Origin: an uncultured Prevotella sp.
GTDB taxonomy: Bacteria > Bacteroidota > Bacteroidia > Bacteroidales > Bacteroidaceae
Reading direction: 5' to 3'
Assembly (NCBI GenBank): GCA_902477645.1
Contig: CABSIA010000060.1
Location: forward strand, 1 to 15,985
DNA length: 15,985 nt
The notes under the pieces are model-generated. The model was not told the origin of the DNA, made no database searches, and saw only the letters and a list, made by a program, of their open reading frames with translations. Within the stretch, counting starts at the first letter, position 1; each line of letters opens with the position of its first letter. A program made the translations under genes and the position numbers. Shown in pieces: positions 7,065 through 14,649 of this stretch.

Positions 7065-8786
7065 TTATTTCCTTATAAGATAATATCCTGAATAGGTGAA
7101 GCTGTATTTTTTGTCATTATCCGTATTCTGCAAGATGAAACGGGTTAGAACAAAGCTGTTGTTCTTGTTTTGGCAAGGGATTGTATGGGCGGTATAGTTG
7201 TTTAAAGCATCCCATTTGCGCAAGTTGTCAATTTCGAATGTCAATGTGTCAACGGGCTGTTTCCCTTTGTATATGGGCACTTGCAAGGTACGCTCTTTTG
7301 TATGCGACAAAGTTATATCTGTGTCTGTATATATAAGCATGGAACTGTATTGCCCGCCAAGTTTAATTTCTGCTCCTTCATCCTCGCTTTTGTTGGAATA
7401 GTAGAAGTTGCCGTTCTTTTTCTTGGCATTGTTTTTTTTGCCTATTAAGTTTTCTGCCTTCCACCAGCTCACGGAGTCTGAAACCAATGAGTTTTGGCTC
7501 TTTTCGTTCATATCCCATTTGAGATATCTCAGGCGGCTGTTGAGCTGCCGAGCCTCGTCTGCGGGAAGAGTCGTCAGCCAGTTTAGGTATGTTTCCTCGC
7601 TCATCGGCAGTTGCCCGTTGTAGTTGTCATGGATGACTTTCTCCACATGCCCGTAAATCCAGTTGCTGGTAAAGCGTGAGATGTTTACGGGCAATACAGA
7701 TGTGAGCAGGAATAATGCGGCGAATGAGGCTGAAATCCACCATATGCGACGTGCCCGGGATGCGTACAAGCCAATGCAGACAATGTAGAACCAGATGTTC
7801 AGAGTGAGCAGGTAAAGGCGGTTGACCGTAATGCCGTAATCGCTAAGACGGCGTGCTATGCCAACGGTCATAAGCGCAAGCAGCGGCAGTATTGCCAAAG
7901 GCAGAATGCGGGCTATACGGTTTTCGGTTTTCGGTGTGCCTTTAAAAAGTTGGGGATAAAGTCCGAGTACTACGGCTATGCAGCCGAATGTAAGTACCGA
8001 GACAAGTTTCGAAACCCATCCGTCAGGCAGTTGCCATTCAAAGATGATTTTTGCAAGGTATCCGTAGAGCACCGCCAGATAGCAGCCAAGTAGTGGAAGA
8101 AACAGATAGCGGATGCTCTTGTTTAGAAATGCTGATATTCGTGGTGTGCGGTCATATTTTTCTTCCTTTGCAGGTATGCGTCCTATGAGCAGCAGTGTAG
8201 GGAGAGTCAGTAAGAAGATGGTTGCCCATGTTTCCATCCAATTGTTAGACAGCTCTATGCCGAACAGCTCTTCTACGGCAGCTGTGAGCAGACAAATACC
8301 GCCGCACATTATGCCGCCCGTAATCCACGATGTGCATCCGTTGAGCAGCATCCGCAGGGTAAAGTTCCATGATGCTATGTCGTCCTTCTCACGATAGAAG
8401 GGAAGAATGAGCATGCCCAGTGTCAGTGCCGTTATTGCGGAGGCGTGTGCAAGGAATATCTCTACGTTAAAGTTTTCGTAAATGGCGTAGATAAAAGCGG
8501 AGTCAGCCAGCAGTGCAATGTGCGCTACGGCATTTGTTATAGTCAGGGTGCGTTTATTTCTCACCTCCTCGCCCCACAACTGCAGCACGGTGGTGAGCAG
8601 AATACCTACGGCAAGATAGTAGCATACGGTTGTGTCTACTTTGTCAGAAAACAAGTCGCCTGTAGCCCATACTGTTGCGAGTAGGTAGATTGTCAGCAAG
8701 ATGACATATACCACCGTGACTGGGAAACGCCTGACGCATTGACTTGCGGCTTGCGTCAGTGTGTTGAGCGAGAAGATTTTTTTCAT
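7065..8786 (-). CDS. DUF4153 family multi-pass membrane protein
   Basis: A 573-residue integral membrane protein. The N-terminal two thirds (about 20-370) hold roughly ten or eleven hydrophobic helices, including FPVTVVYVILLTIYLLATVW (21-40) and a later IWWISASFAALFLLTSVLPV. The C-terminal part (about 370-573) is soluble and contains a SEETYLNWLTTLP region and many polar repeats of Lys/Asn. The layout and signatures match the DUF4153 family, which has no established biochemical function. The start at 8786 lies 29 bases after the butyrate kinase stop, so read-through from that gene is likely. The sequence MKKIFSLNTL before the first helix is basic, as expected for the cytoplasmic side. Confidence 0.82.
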   Translation of the reverse strand: MKKIFSLNTLTQAASQCVRRFPVTVVYVILLTIYLLATVWATGDLFSDKVDTTVCYYLAVGILLTTVLQLWGEEVRNKRTLTITNAVAHIALLADSAFIYAIYENFNVEIFLAHASAITALTLGMLILPFYREKDDIASWNFTLRMLLNGCTSWITGGIMCGGICLLTAAVEELFGIELSNNWMETWATIFLLTLPTLLLIGRIPAKEEKYDRTPRISAFLNKSIRYLFLPLLGCYLAVLYGYLAKIIFEWQLPDGWVSKLVSVLTFGCIAVVLGLYPQLFKGTPKTENRIARILPLAILPLLALMTVGIARRLSDYGITVNRLYLLTLNIWFYIVCIGLYASRARRIWWISASFAALFLLTSVLPVNISRFTSNWIYGHVEKVIHDNYNGQLPMSEETYLNWLTTLPADEARQLNSRLRYLKWDMNEKSQNSLVSDSVSWWKAENLIGKKNNAKKKNGNFYYSNKSEDEGAEIKLGGQYSSMLIYTDTDITLSHTKERTLQVPIYKGKQPVDTLTFEIDNLRKWDALNNYTAHTIPCQNKNNSFVLTRFILQNTDNDKKYSFTYSGYYLIRK

Positions 8787-8792
8787 TTTACG

Positions 8793-8820
8793 GATGATGG
8801 TCTAATGATGATGGTTTAAT
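8793..8820. repeat. 14-bp tandem duplication at the end of buk
   Basis: gatgatggtctaat (8793-8806) is followed directly by gatgatggtttaat (8807-8820), differing at one base. The second copy covers the butyrate kinase stop codon (TAA, minus strand at 8818-8816). It may be a replication-slippage duplication that lengthened the spacer between buk and the DUF4153 gene. Confidence 0.7.
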
Positions 8821-9874
8821 ATTGTTTTGCCTCGCACTGTCCTCTCAGCACGCTGAGGGCATTCATGGCGAGTGCGCCCATTTCGTCCTCGCCCGGATAA
8901 CAGTAGGTTGGGGCAAGGAAGTCGATGCGCTTTCTCAGTCTTGTCACCACATATTCAGAGCGTGCCATGCCGCCAGTTATCAATATGGCGTCTATTTTTC
9001 CGCAAAGCACGGCACTCTCGGCTGCTATAGCCTTGGCTGTGTGGTAAATCATGGCATCAACTATCAGCTCGGCATGCTTGTCGCCGTTCTCTATTCGCTG
9101 CACAATCTCTTTCATGTCGTTGGTGCCGAGATGCGCAGTCAGACCAGCTTTTCCTGCAATTCTCTTCAGAAGTTCGTGCTGTGTGTATTTTCCGCTGAAG
9201 CAAAGTTTTATGAGGTCTGCGGCAGGAAGCGAGCCTGCCCTTTCTGGCGAGAATGGTCCCTCTCCGTCCAATGCGTTGTTGGCGTCTATAGCTTTTCCAT
9301 GCTCGTGGGCAGCAATGCTTATTCCGCCACCTAAGTGACAGATGATGAGGTTCAGGTCCTCATATTTCTTGCCAATCTGGTTTGCGAAGCGGCGTGCAAT
9401 AGCCCTTTGGTTCAGGGCATGCCAGATGCAGATACGTGGCATTTGGGGTGAGCCGCTGATACGTGCCAATGGCGACAACTCGTCAACAACTCCAGGGTCG
9501 GCGATGAAACTTCTGCAGCCAGGAATATCCTTTGCTATGGCATGGGCAATCACGCATCCTAAGTCGCATGCGTGTTTATGTCCGGCATTCATGGTGTCTT
9601 GCAGCATCTGCTCGTTAATCTCGTATACACCGCCAGCCACAGGTTTGGCCAATCCGCCTCTGCCTATTACGGCATCAAAATCGAGCGGGATGTCCATTTG
9701 GCTCAGCTCGTCCAACACGAGTTTCCGTCGCATTGGCTCCTGGTCGCTGATGTCGTTGAACGATGCGATCTCCTCGGCTGAGTGTCTTACGGAGCGCAGC
9801 AAAATAGGCTTGTCCTCTATGTAGACTGCAATTTTTGTAGAAGTGGAACCGGGATTAATAACAAGGATTTTCAT
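8816..9874 (-). CDS. buk: Butyrate kinase
   Basis: A 352-residue cytoplasmic acyl kinase of the acetate/sugar kinase (ASKHA) fold that interconverts butyryl phosphate plus ADP and butyrate plus ATP, the last step of one butyrate route; it may instead act on branched-chain acyl phosphates. Visible signatures are NPGSTSTKIA (7-16, phosphate-binding), the ICHLGGGISIAAHEHGKA stretch (178-195), DGEGPFSPERAGSLP (203-217), and LITGGMARSEYV near 298-309. Length matches the family (about 355). The usual partner gene, phosphate butyryltransferase (ptb), is not adjacent: a DUF4923 lipoprotein gene lies upstream behind a terminator and a DUF4153 gene lies downstream. The gene appears to head a run of four minus-strand genes. 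No clear -7 box is visible in the 49 bases ahead of it. Confidence 0.93.
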   Translation of the reverse strand: MKILVINPGSTSTKIAVYIEDKPILLRSVRHSAEEIASFNDISDQEPMRRKLVLDELSQMDIPLDFDAVIGRGGLAKPVAGGVYEINEQMLQDTMNAGHKHACDLGCVIAHAIAKDIPGCRSFIADPGVVDELSPLARISGSPQMPRICIWHALNQRAIARRFANQIGKKYEDLNLIICHLGGGISIAAHEHGKAIDANNALDGEGPFSPERAGSLPAADLIKLCFSGKYTQHELLKRIAGKAGLTAHLGTNDMKEIVQRIENGDKHAELIVDAMIYHTAKAIAAESAVLCGKIDAILITGGMARSEYVVTRLRKRIDFLAPTYCYPGEDEMGALAMNALSVLRGQCEAKQY

Positions 9875-9914
9875 AGGCTTTTTAGTTAAAATGTTTTGGC
9901 GTAAAGTGGAGCAG

Positions 9915-9960
9915 GGGAAAAACGTAAGGGTGTAGGAGAGTAACCTCTTTGCACCCTTAC
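9915..9960 (-). terminator. Terminator of the DUF4923 lipoprotein gene
   Basis: On the minus strand GTAAGGGTG and CACCCTTAC form a 9-bp stem (9960-9952 with 9932-9924), extended by an inner AAGAG/CTCCT helix, and are followed by GTTTTTCCCC. It lies 12 bases past the DUF4923 stop. The plus strand also continues with a T-rich tract, so the hairpin may work in both directions. It separates this gene from buk. Confidence 0.8.
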
Positions 9961-9971
9961 TTCTTTATTTT

Positions 9972-10610
9972 CTATTTCAGCTTAAATCCAACTCGTACTC
10001 CGTCGTAGTTGGATGCAATCTCGCCGATGGCGGCAGCCTGGGTAGAGCCGGAAATTGCCGACAAAGTCTGTATCAGCGACAGCAGTTTCTTTGACTCGAA
10101 GAGCAGTGCTATTCCGTTGGTCTCTTTCTTCACATATCCGTTCATGCTGAGCAGGACACCTTTCATCTGTATCTGTCCGTCTTCCTCAGAATATGTGTAG
10201 TTGCCTTTCCAGTTTTTGCCTTTTATGCAGGCAACGAAAGTGCCGTCCTCGTTGAACTGTACGTGTGTGTTTGAGGCATTCAGTCCGAGCTTGCTGTATT
10301 GTGCCGAGAGCTTCTCCTCTATTTTGCTTGCTGCAATCTCGCCACCCGCTTTAGCCAGCAGGTTCTCAGAAGTGAAAGCACATCCGGGACCGTTGTAGTT
10401 CCAAGTCTTATGGAGTGATTTCTCAGAGAGTTTGTCGAGACCGATAACGCTTGACAGGATGTTGCCCAGCGCGCCCAATGTGCTGTTTGATGAGCCAGTG
10501 TTTGTCTGTGCCTGTGTTCCTGATGCTGTGCCGCCAGCCATGTTTCCAATTCCTCCGCATCCGCTGAGCAGAATGCAGCATGCAGTGGCAGCGATAAAAA
10601 TTTTTTTCAT
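9972..10610 (-). CDS. DUF4923 family lipoprotein
   Basis: A 212-residue predicted lipoprotein. The signal has LLSGC, giving lipidated Cys18, then GGIGNMAGG and a low-complexity Gly/Ser/Thr/Asn linker to about residue 45. The folded part (about 58-212) begins LHKTWNYNGPGCAFTSENLLAKAGG, with a middle region in which VQFNEDGTF and WKGNYTYSEEDGQIQ look like the strands of a small beta-barrel, and ends VRVGFKLK. This pattern fits DUF4923, a Bacteroidota family of unknown function. It is transcribed alone: a TAACTTTG box lies about 110 bases upstream and a hairpin terminator follows the stop. Confidence 0.82.
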   Translation of the reverse strand: MKKIFIAATACCILLSGCGGIGNMAGGTASGTQAQTNTGSSNSTLGALGNILSSVIGLDKLSEKSLHKTWNYNGPGCAFTSENLLAKAGGEIAASKIEEKLSAQYSKLGLNASNTHVQFNEDGTFVACIKGKNWKGNYTYSEEDGQIQMKGVLLSMNGYVKKETNGIALLFESKKLLSLIQTLSAISGSTQAAAIGEIASNYDGVRVGFKLK

Positions 10611-10660
10611 TTCCTTAATTATTAAATTCGCAGCTTTATTTGTAAAGACTAATATATGTA

Positions 10661-10710
10661 AGAGCTTTTACTTACCATGGCGCTACGAAACTAACCATGT
10701 AAAGTTCTCT
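10661..10710 (-). other. Stem-loop in the leader of the DUF4923 gene
   Basis: Within the predicted 100-base untranslated leader, AGAG...CTTTTA...CATGG (10661-10680) can pair with CCATG...TAAAG...CTCT (10695-10710), leaving a small bulge and a loop of about 14 bases. No start codon or T run follows, so it is neither a gene nor a terminator. A role in mRNA stability or translation is possible but unproven. Confidence 0.4.
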
Positions 10711-10719
10711 AACACATCG

Positions 10720-10727
10720 CAAAGTTA
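10720..10727 (-). promoter_or_regulatory. -7 box of the DUF4923 gene promoter
   Basis: The minus strand reads TAACTTTG, a perfect match to the Bacteroidota -7 consensus TAnnTTTG of the primary sigma factor. No clear TTTG is present about 20 bases further upstream. Transcription would start near 10713, giving a leader of about 100 bases. Confidence 0.7.
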
Positions 10728-10840
10728 CAAATAAAAAATGACAGACATATATATTTTTATGTAATTTATCTTGCCAAGAGCATATTTTGTTTAGGGAATG
10801 TTAAAAACACGACTGGACGTGTAGGCGTTTTCGCCTTGCC

Positions 10841-11026
10841 GTGTCAGTTTCAACTTATAGCGCGCGAGCTCAGGAGATGTATCGGTGCGTGGTGTTCAAT
10901 GTTGTTGCCCGCAATCAGGACGCTCACACTAAGAACATACCGTTTCTTATGAATGAGAATGGGGCGTGTCGCCTGCGTACGACATGGGATATTGCCTTTC
11001 CAATTCACAGATTTATTAGATTATAA
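10841..11026 (+). pseudogene. Remnant of a HipA-like kinase toxin gene
   Basis: A 61-codon fragment opening with GTG. From about 10871 its translation reads AQEMYRCVVFNVVARNQDAH, TKNIPFLMNENG and CRLRTTWDIAFP. This follows the HipA C-terminal kinase pattern FNv-x-x-x-N-x-DDH-x-x-N-x-x-FLM, then W-x-LSPAYD. Key positions are damaged: DDH has become DAH, and SPAYD has become RTTWD. Everything before and after this roughly 45-residue core is missing, and the frame closes soon after at TAA (11027-11029). No HipB-like antitoxin gene is present. Family assignment rests on motif recognition; the fragment is too short and too altered to encode a working toxin. The GTG start is nominal. Confidence 0.7.
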
Positions 11027-11153
11027 GATTGTAAGAATTTAATTCCGCCACCCCCGGTATTTTTCTACTGAACCATTTCATGCTATAAGAGATAATGAGT
11101 GAACTTTTATTGGTGATGTTTAGTTATCTTAAAATACTAAACATATAAAGCCT

Positions 11154-11200
11154 GAAAAGAAAGCAGCCCCAAAGAGAAAGTGTTCTCTTTGGGGCTGCTT
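11154..11200 (-). terminator. Terminator of carB
   Basis: A perfect 18-bp stem (11161-11178 with 11183-11200) around the four-base loop AGTG. On the minus strand it starts 30 bases after the carB stop and is followed by TCTTTTC. The long GC-rich stem with a T-rich tail fits an intrinsic terminator. Confidence 0.9.
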
Positions 11201-11229
11201 ATAATTATCTGGCTAATGCCAACTGAATT

Positions 11230-14200
11230 CTATTCGTACTCCTGCCAGCTCTTAATCTGTAGGTCTTCCTGTCCTATCTCGCAGAATGCCTCGATGAATG
11301 CTGTGGCGAGGCGGGCGTTGGTGATAAGCGGAATGTTGTGGTCTATTGCTCCGCGGCGAATGCGGTAGCCGTTTGTAAGCTCCCGCTTGCTGTGGTTCTT
11401 CGGTATGTTTACGATGAGGTCGAACTTGTGGTCGGCAATCATCTTCATCACATTCTCCTTGTCGCTGTTCTCCTCGTCTGGCCATGCCACGGCAGTAGCC
11501 GCCACGCCATTTTCGTTGAGGAATTTGGCTGTGCCCTCACTTGCGCAGATCGTGTCGACTTTAGATACCAGCGCGCGTGCCGCATCGAGCATTGCAACCT
11601 TCTCCTTTGTTCCGCCCGATGAAATCATAATGGCCTTGTCCTTAGACGGAATCTTGTAGCCTGTTGCGATGAGCGAGTTGAGCAGGGCCTCTGCATAAGA
11701 GTCGCCCATACATCCTACCTCGCCCGTAGAGCTCATGTCTACGCCGAGCACAGGGTCGGCATTCTGCAGGCGGGCAAACGAGAACTGGCTTGCCTTTACG
11801 CCCATGCGGTCGATGTCGAACTCGCGCTTGTCGGGAGTTGTGAACGGAGCGTCGAGCATAATGCGTGTAGCTGTGTCGATGAAGTTTGTCTTCAATACCT
11901 TGCTGACAAATGGGAATGAGCGTGATGCGCGGAGGTTACACTCGATAACCTTTACGTCGCGGCCCTTGGCGAGATACTGAATGTTGAACGGACCAGAGAT
12001 ATTCAGCTCCTTGGCGATGGCACGGCTAATCTTCTTAATCTGACGAACTGTAGCGAAGCTGATCTGCTGTGCGGGGAACACCATTGTGGCATCACCAGAG
12101 TGAACACCGGCATACTCCACGTGCTCAGAGATAGCGTATTCTACCACCTCACCATTCTGTGCAACGGCGTCGAACTCAATCTCGTTGGTCTCTGTCATGA
12201 ACTGCGAGATAACAACAGGATATTCCTTGCTCACCTCGCTTGCCATCTGCAGGAAGCGCTCAAGCTCCTCGTAGTCGTAGCAAACGTTCATGGCTGCACC
12301 AGAGAGAACGTAAGAAGGACGAACAAGAACAGGGAAACCTACACGCTCAACGAAAGCCTTAACGTCGTCCATGCTTGTCAGTGCGCTCCACTGAGGCTGG
12401 TCGATGCCGAGCTGGTCGAGCATGGCAGAGAACTTGTTGCGGTTCTCGGCACGGTCGATGCTCAGAGGCGATGTACCGAGAATTGGCACACTCTGACGAT
12501 AGAGCTTCATAGCGAGGTTGTTAGGTATCTGACCACCTACAGAGACAATCACACCACGTGGATTCTCCAAGTCTATAACATCGAGTACACGCTCAAACGA
12601 AAGCTCGTCAAAATATAGACGGTCGCACATGTCGTAGTCTGTAGACACGGTCTCAGGGTTATAGTTTATCATGATGCTCTTGTAGCCGAGCTTGCGTGCT
12701 GTAGTGATGGCATTTACCGAACACCAGTCGAACTCTACAGACGAGCCGATGCGGTATGCGCCCGAGCCGAGTACCACTACAGACTTCTCGTGGCTGTAGT
12801 AGTTAACATCGTAGCCCTCAACAGCGTATGTCATATAGAGATAGTTTGTAAGGTCAGGATGTTCGCTTGCTACAGTAGGAATGCGTTTTACGGCAGGCAG
12901 AATGCCGAGCTTCTTGCGGTAGTTTCTCACGGCAAGGTTCTCCTTCTCCATGTTGCCAGCCGCAGGCTTTATTACGAAGCGTGCTATCTGGAAGTCTGAG
13001 AAACCGAGAATCTTGGCCTGACGCATTACGTCGGCAGGCACATCGTTGATGTCGTTGTAAGCCTCAAGTTTGTGCTTGTAGTCGACGATGTTTTTCAGCT
13101 TGCCTATGAACCATCGGTCAATCTTAGTCAGCTCATAGATGCGGTCTATGGTGTAGCCCTCCTCAAGAGCCTGGGCTATGGCGAATATACGCAGGTCTGT
13201 AGGGTTAGACAGCTCCTCGTCGAGGTTGTCGAATTTAGTGTGGTCGTTGCCAACAAATCCGTGCATGCCCTGGCCAATCATACGAAGACCCTTCTGGATG
13301 AGCTCCTCGAATGTGCGTCCGATAGACATAATCTCACCCACCGACTTCATGCTTGAGCCAATCTTGCGGCTCACGCCTGCAAACTTTGTCAGGTCCCAGC
13401 GTGGAATCTTGCAGATAAGATAGTCGAGCGACGGAGCCACGTAAGCAGAGTTTGTGGTTCCCATCTCGCCAATCTGGTCGAGAGTGTAGCCCAGCGCGAT
13501 CTTTGCGGCGACGAAGGCGAGCGGATAGCCCGTAGCCTTTGATGCGAGAGCTGACGAGCGGCTCAGGCGGGCATTGATTTCGATGATACGGTAGTCGTTG
13601 GTCTCTGCGTTGAAAGCATACTGAATGTTGCACTCGCCGACGATGTTGAGGTGGCGCACGCAGCGGACGGCAATATCCTGCAGCATTTTCACCTGCCCGT
13701 CAGTAAGCGAGCATGTCGGAGCAACAACGATAGACTCGCCAGTGTGAATGCCGAGCGGGTCGAAGTTTTCCATAGAAGCGACGGTGAAACAGTGGTCGTT
13801 GGCATCGCGTATAACCTCAAACTCTATCTCCTTCCATCCCTTGAGGCTCTCTTCTACGAGCACCTGCGGGGCGAAGGTAAATGCTGACTCGGCAATCTTT
13901 TTAAAAGTCTCCTCGTCGGGGCACACGCCCGAGCCAAGTCCGCCCAGAGCGTAAGCCGAGCGTATCATTATCGGGTAGCCAATTCTGCGGGCCGTCGCTA
14001 TGGCATCGTCCATAGTCTCACAGGCTTGCGACACAGGCACCTTGAGGTCGATTTTGTTCAGCTCCTTAACGAAGAGGTCACGGTCCTCTGTGTTCATTAT
14101 CGCCTCCACGCTTGTGCCAAGCACCTCCACGCCATACTCCTTCAGAGTGCCGTTGAGGAAAAGCTCAGTACCGCAGTTTAGAGCCGTCTGACCACCGAAG

Positions 14201-14460
14201 GCGAGCAATATTCCGTCAGGACGCTCCTTCTTGATAATCTCAGTTACAAAAAAGGTATTGACGGGCAAGAAATAAACCTTGTCAGCAATACCTTCACTTG
14301 TCTGAATAGTTGCAACGTTGGGGTTCACGAGCACCGATTTGATGCCTTCTTCCCGAAGAGCCTTAAGAGCCTGGCTACCTGAATAATCAAACTCGCCCGC
14401 CTGACCTATTTTCAGTGCGCCAGAGCCAAGGACGAGAACCTTCTTTAGCTGTTTCTTCAT
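11230..14460 (-). CDS. carB: Carbamoyl-phosphate synthase large subunit
   Basis: A 1076-residue cytoplasmic enzyme subunit, close to the 1073 residues of E. coli CarB. It makes carbamoyl phosphate from bicarbonate, two ATP and ammonia delivered by the glutaminase subunit CarA, feeding pyrimidine and arginine synthesis. The two homologous halves are visible: VLVLGSGALKIGQAGEFDYS near the N-terminus (8-27) and VVLGSGAYRIGSSVEFDW near residue 565. Each half carries an ATP-grasp domain (for example VLVEESLKGWKEIEFEVIRD in the first and INARLSRSSALASKATGYPL for its metal-binding part). The last 140 residues form the MGS-like allosteric domain, including DLIVNIPKN. The gene appears to be a single unit with its own promoter and terminator. 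carA, often adjacent, is not in this window. The start at 14460 gives MKKQLKKVLVLGSGA, as expected for the family. Confidence 0.98.
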   Translation of the reverse strand: MKKQLKKVLVLGSGALKIGQAGEFDYSGSQALKALREEGIKSVLVNPNVATIQTSEGIADKVYFLPVNTFFVTEIIKKERPDGILLAFGGQTALNCGTELFLNGTLKEYGVEVLGTSVEAIMNTEDRDLFVKELNKIDLKVPVSQACETMDDAIATARRIGYPIMIRSAYALGGLGSGVCPDEETFKKIAESAFTFAPQVLVEESLKGWKEIEFEVIRDANDHCFTVASMENFDPLGIHTGESIVVAPTCSLTDGQVKMLQDIAVRCVRHLNIVGECNIQYAFNAETNDYRIIEINARLSRSSALASKATGYPLAFVAAKIALGYTLDQIGEMGTTNSAYVAPSLDYLICKIPRWDLTKFAGVSRKIGSSMKSVGEIMSIGRTFEELIQKGLRMIGQGMHGFVGNDHTKFDNLDEELSNPTDLRIFAIAQALEEGYTIDRIYELTKIDRWFIGKLKNIVDYKHKLEAYNDINDVPADVMRQAKILGFSDFQIARFVIKPAAGNMEKENLAVRNYRKKLGILPAVKRIPTVASEHPDLTNYLYMTYAVEGYDVNYYSHEKSVVVLGSGAYRIGSSVEFDWCSVNAITTARKLGYKSIMINYNPETVSTDYDMCDRLYFDELSFERVLDVIDLENPRGVIVSVGGQIPNNLAMKLYRQSVPILGTSPLSIDRAENRNKFSAMLDQLGIDQPQWSALTSMDDVKAFVERVGFPVLVRPSYVLSGAAMNVCYDYEELERFLQMASEVSKEYPVVISQFMTETNEIEFDAVAQNGEVVEYAISEHVEYAGVHSGDATMVFPAQQISFATVRQIKKISRAIAKELNISGPFNIQYLAKGRDVKVIECNLRASRSFPFVSKVLKTNFIDTATRIMLDAPFTTPDKREFDIDRMGVKASQFSFARLQNADPVLGVDMSSTGEVGCMGDSYAEALLNSLIATGYKIPSKDKAIMISSGGTKEKVAMLDAARALVSKVDTICASEGTAKFLNENGVAATAVAWPDEENSDKENVMKMIADHKFDLIVNIPKNHSKRELTNGYRIRRGAIDHNIPLITNARLATAFIEAFCEIGQEDLQIKSWQEYE

Positions 14461-14493
14461 CGAAAATTATTTTAATGTGTATAAATTACCGTG

Positions 14494-14501
14494 CAAAGGT
14501 A
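14494..14501 (-). promoter_or_regulatory. -7 box of the carB promoter
   Basis: The minus strand reads TACCTTTG, a perfect TAnnTTTG match, 33 bases ahead of the carB start codon. No clear TTTG -33 element is seen. It lies at the outer edge of the large inverted repeat that separates carB from serB. Confidence 0.75.
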
Positions 14502-14622
14502 CAGAATAATTTTGAATTATGAGTTATGAATTACGAGTTTTTAATTCTAAATTCTTTAATTCCTAATCGTGGCGCAGCGAGAATAATTCATAACTCATAA
14601 CTCGTAATTTAAAATTATTTGT

Positions 14623-14630
14623 TATCTTTG
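14623..14630 (+). promoter_or_regulatory. -7 box of the serB promoter
   Basis: TATCTTTG is a perfect TAnnTTTG match, 19 bases ahead of the serB ATG, which implies a very short leader. No TTTG -33 element is visible at the usual distance. It mirrors the carB -7 box at the other end of the inverted repeat. Confidence 0.72.
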
Positions 14631-14649
14631 CCGCAAAAATATATTTCTC

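Larger units (their letters stand above)
10611..11229. other. Gene-poor region between DUF4923 and carB
   Basis: About 620 bases without an intact gene. From left to right it holds the DUF4923 leader and promoter, an AT-rich stretch (10728-10805), an imperfect stem-loop at 10812-10848 with GGCGTTTTCGCC at its tip, a decayed hipA fragment on the plus strand, a 9-bp inverted repeat (ATGTTTAGT at 11116-11124 with ACTAAACAT at 11136-11144), and the carB terminator. The GC-richer island at about 10806-11010 stands out from its AT-rich flanks. Confidence 0.7.
14494..14630. repeat. Mirror-like inverted repeat with seven-base units between carB and serB
   Basis: The left arm (14494-14542) and the reverse complement of the right arm (14582-14630) match at 39 of 49 positions by eye without gaps. 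Each arm is built from seven-base units such as GAATTAT, GAGTTAT, GAATTAC in the left arm and ATTCATA, ACTCATA, ACTCGTA in the right. A 39-base spacer (14543-14581) contains further units (TAATTCT, AAATTCT) and a GC-rich patch, TCGTGGCGCAGCGAG. The outer ends of the arms are the two divergent -7 boxes, so the repeat includes both core promoters. Confidence 0.85.

Noticed and set aside
8822..9334. A 170-codon plus-strand open frame opposite buk
   Set aside because: It is antisense to the conserved kinase core of buk; no independent protein features are visible.
11061..11074. ttttctactgaacc, also present at 307-320 at the end of the esterase gene
   Set aside because: One 14-base match between two distant spots is expected by chance in 16 kb, the flanks do not align, and one copy is coding.
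12100..12618. A 172-codon plus-strand open frame opposite carB
   Set aside because: It lies wholly inside the clearly coding carB on the other strand; its composition reflects carB codon bias and it has no recognisable motif.
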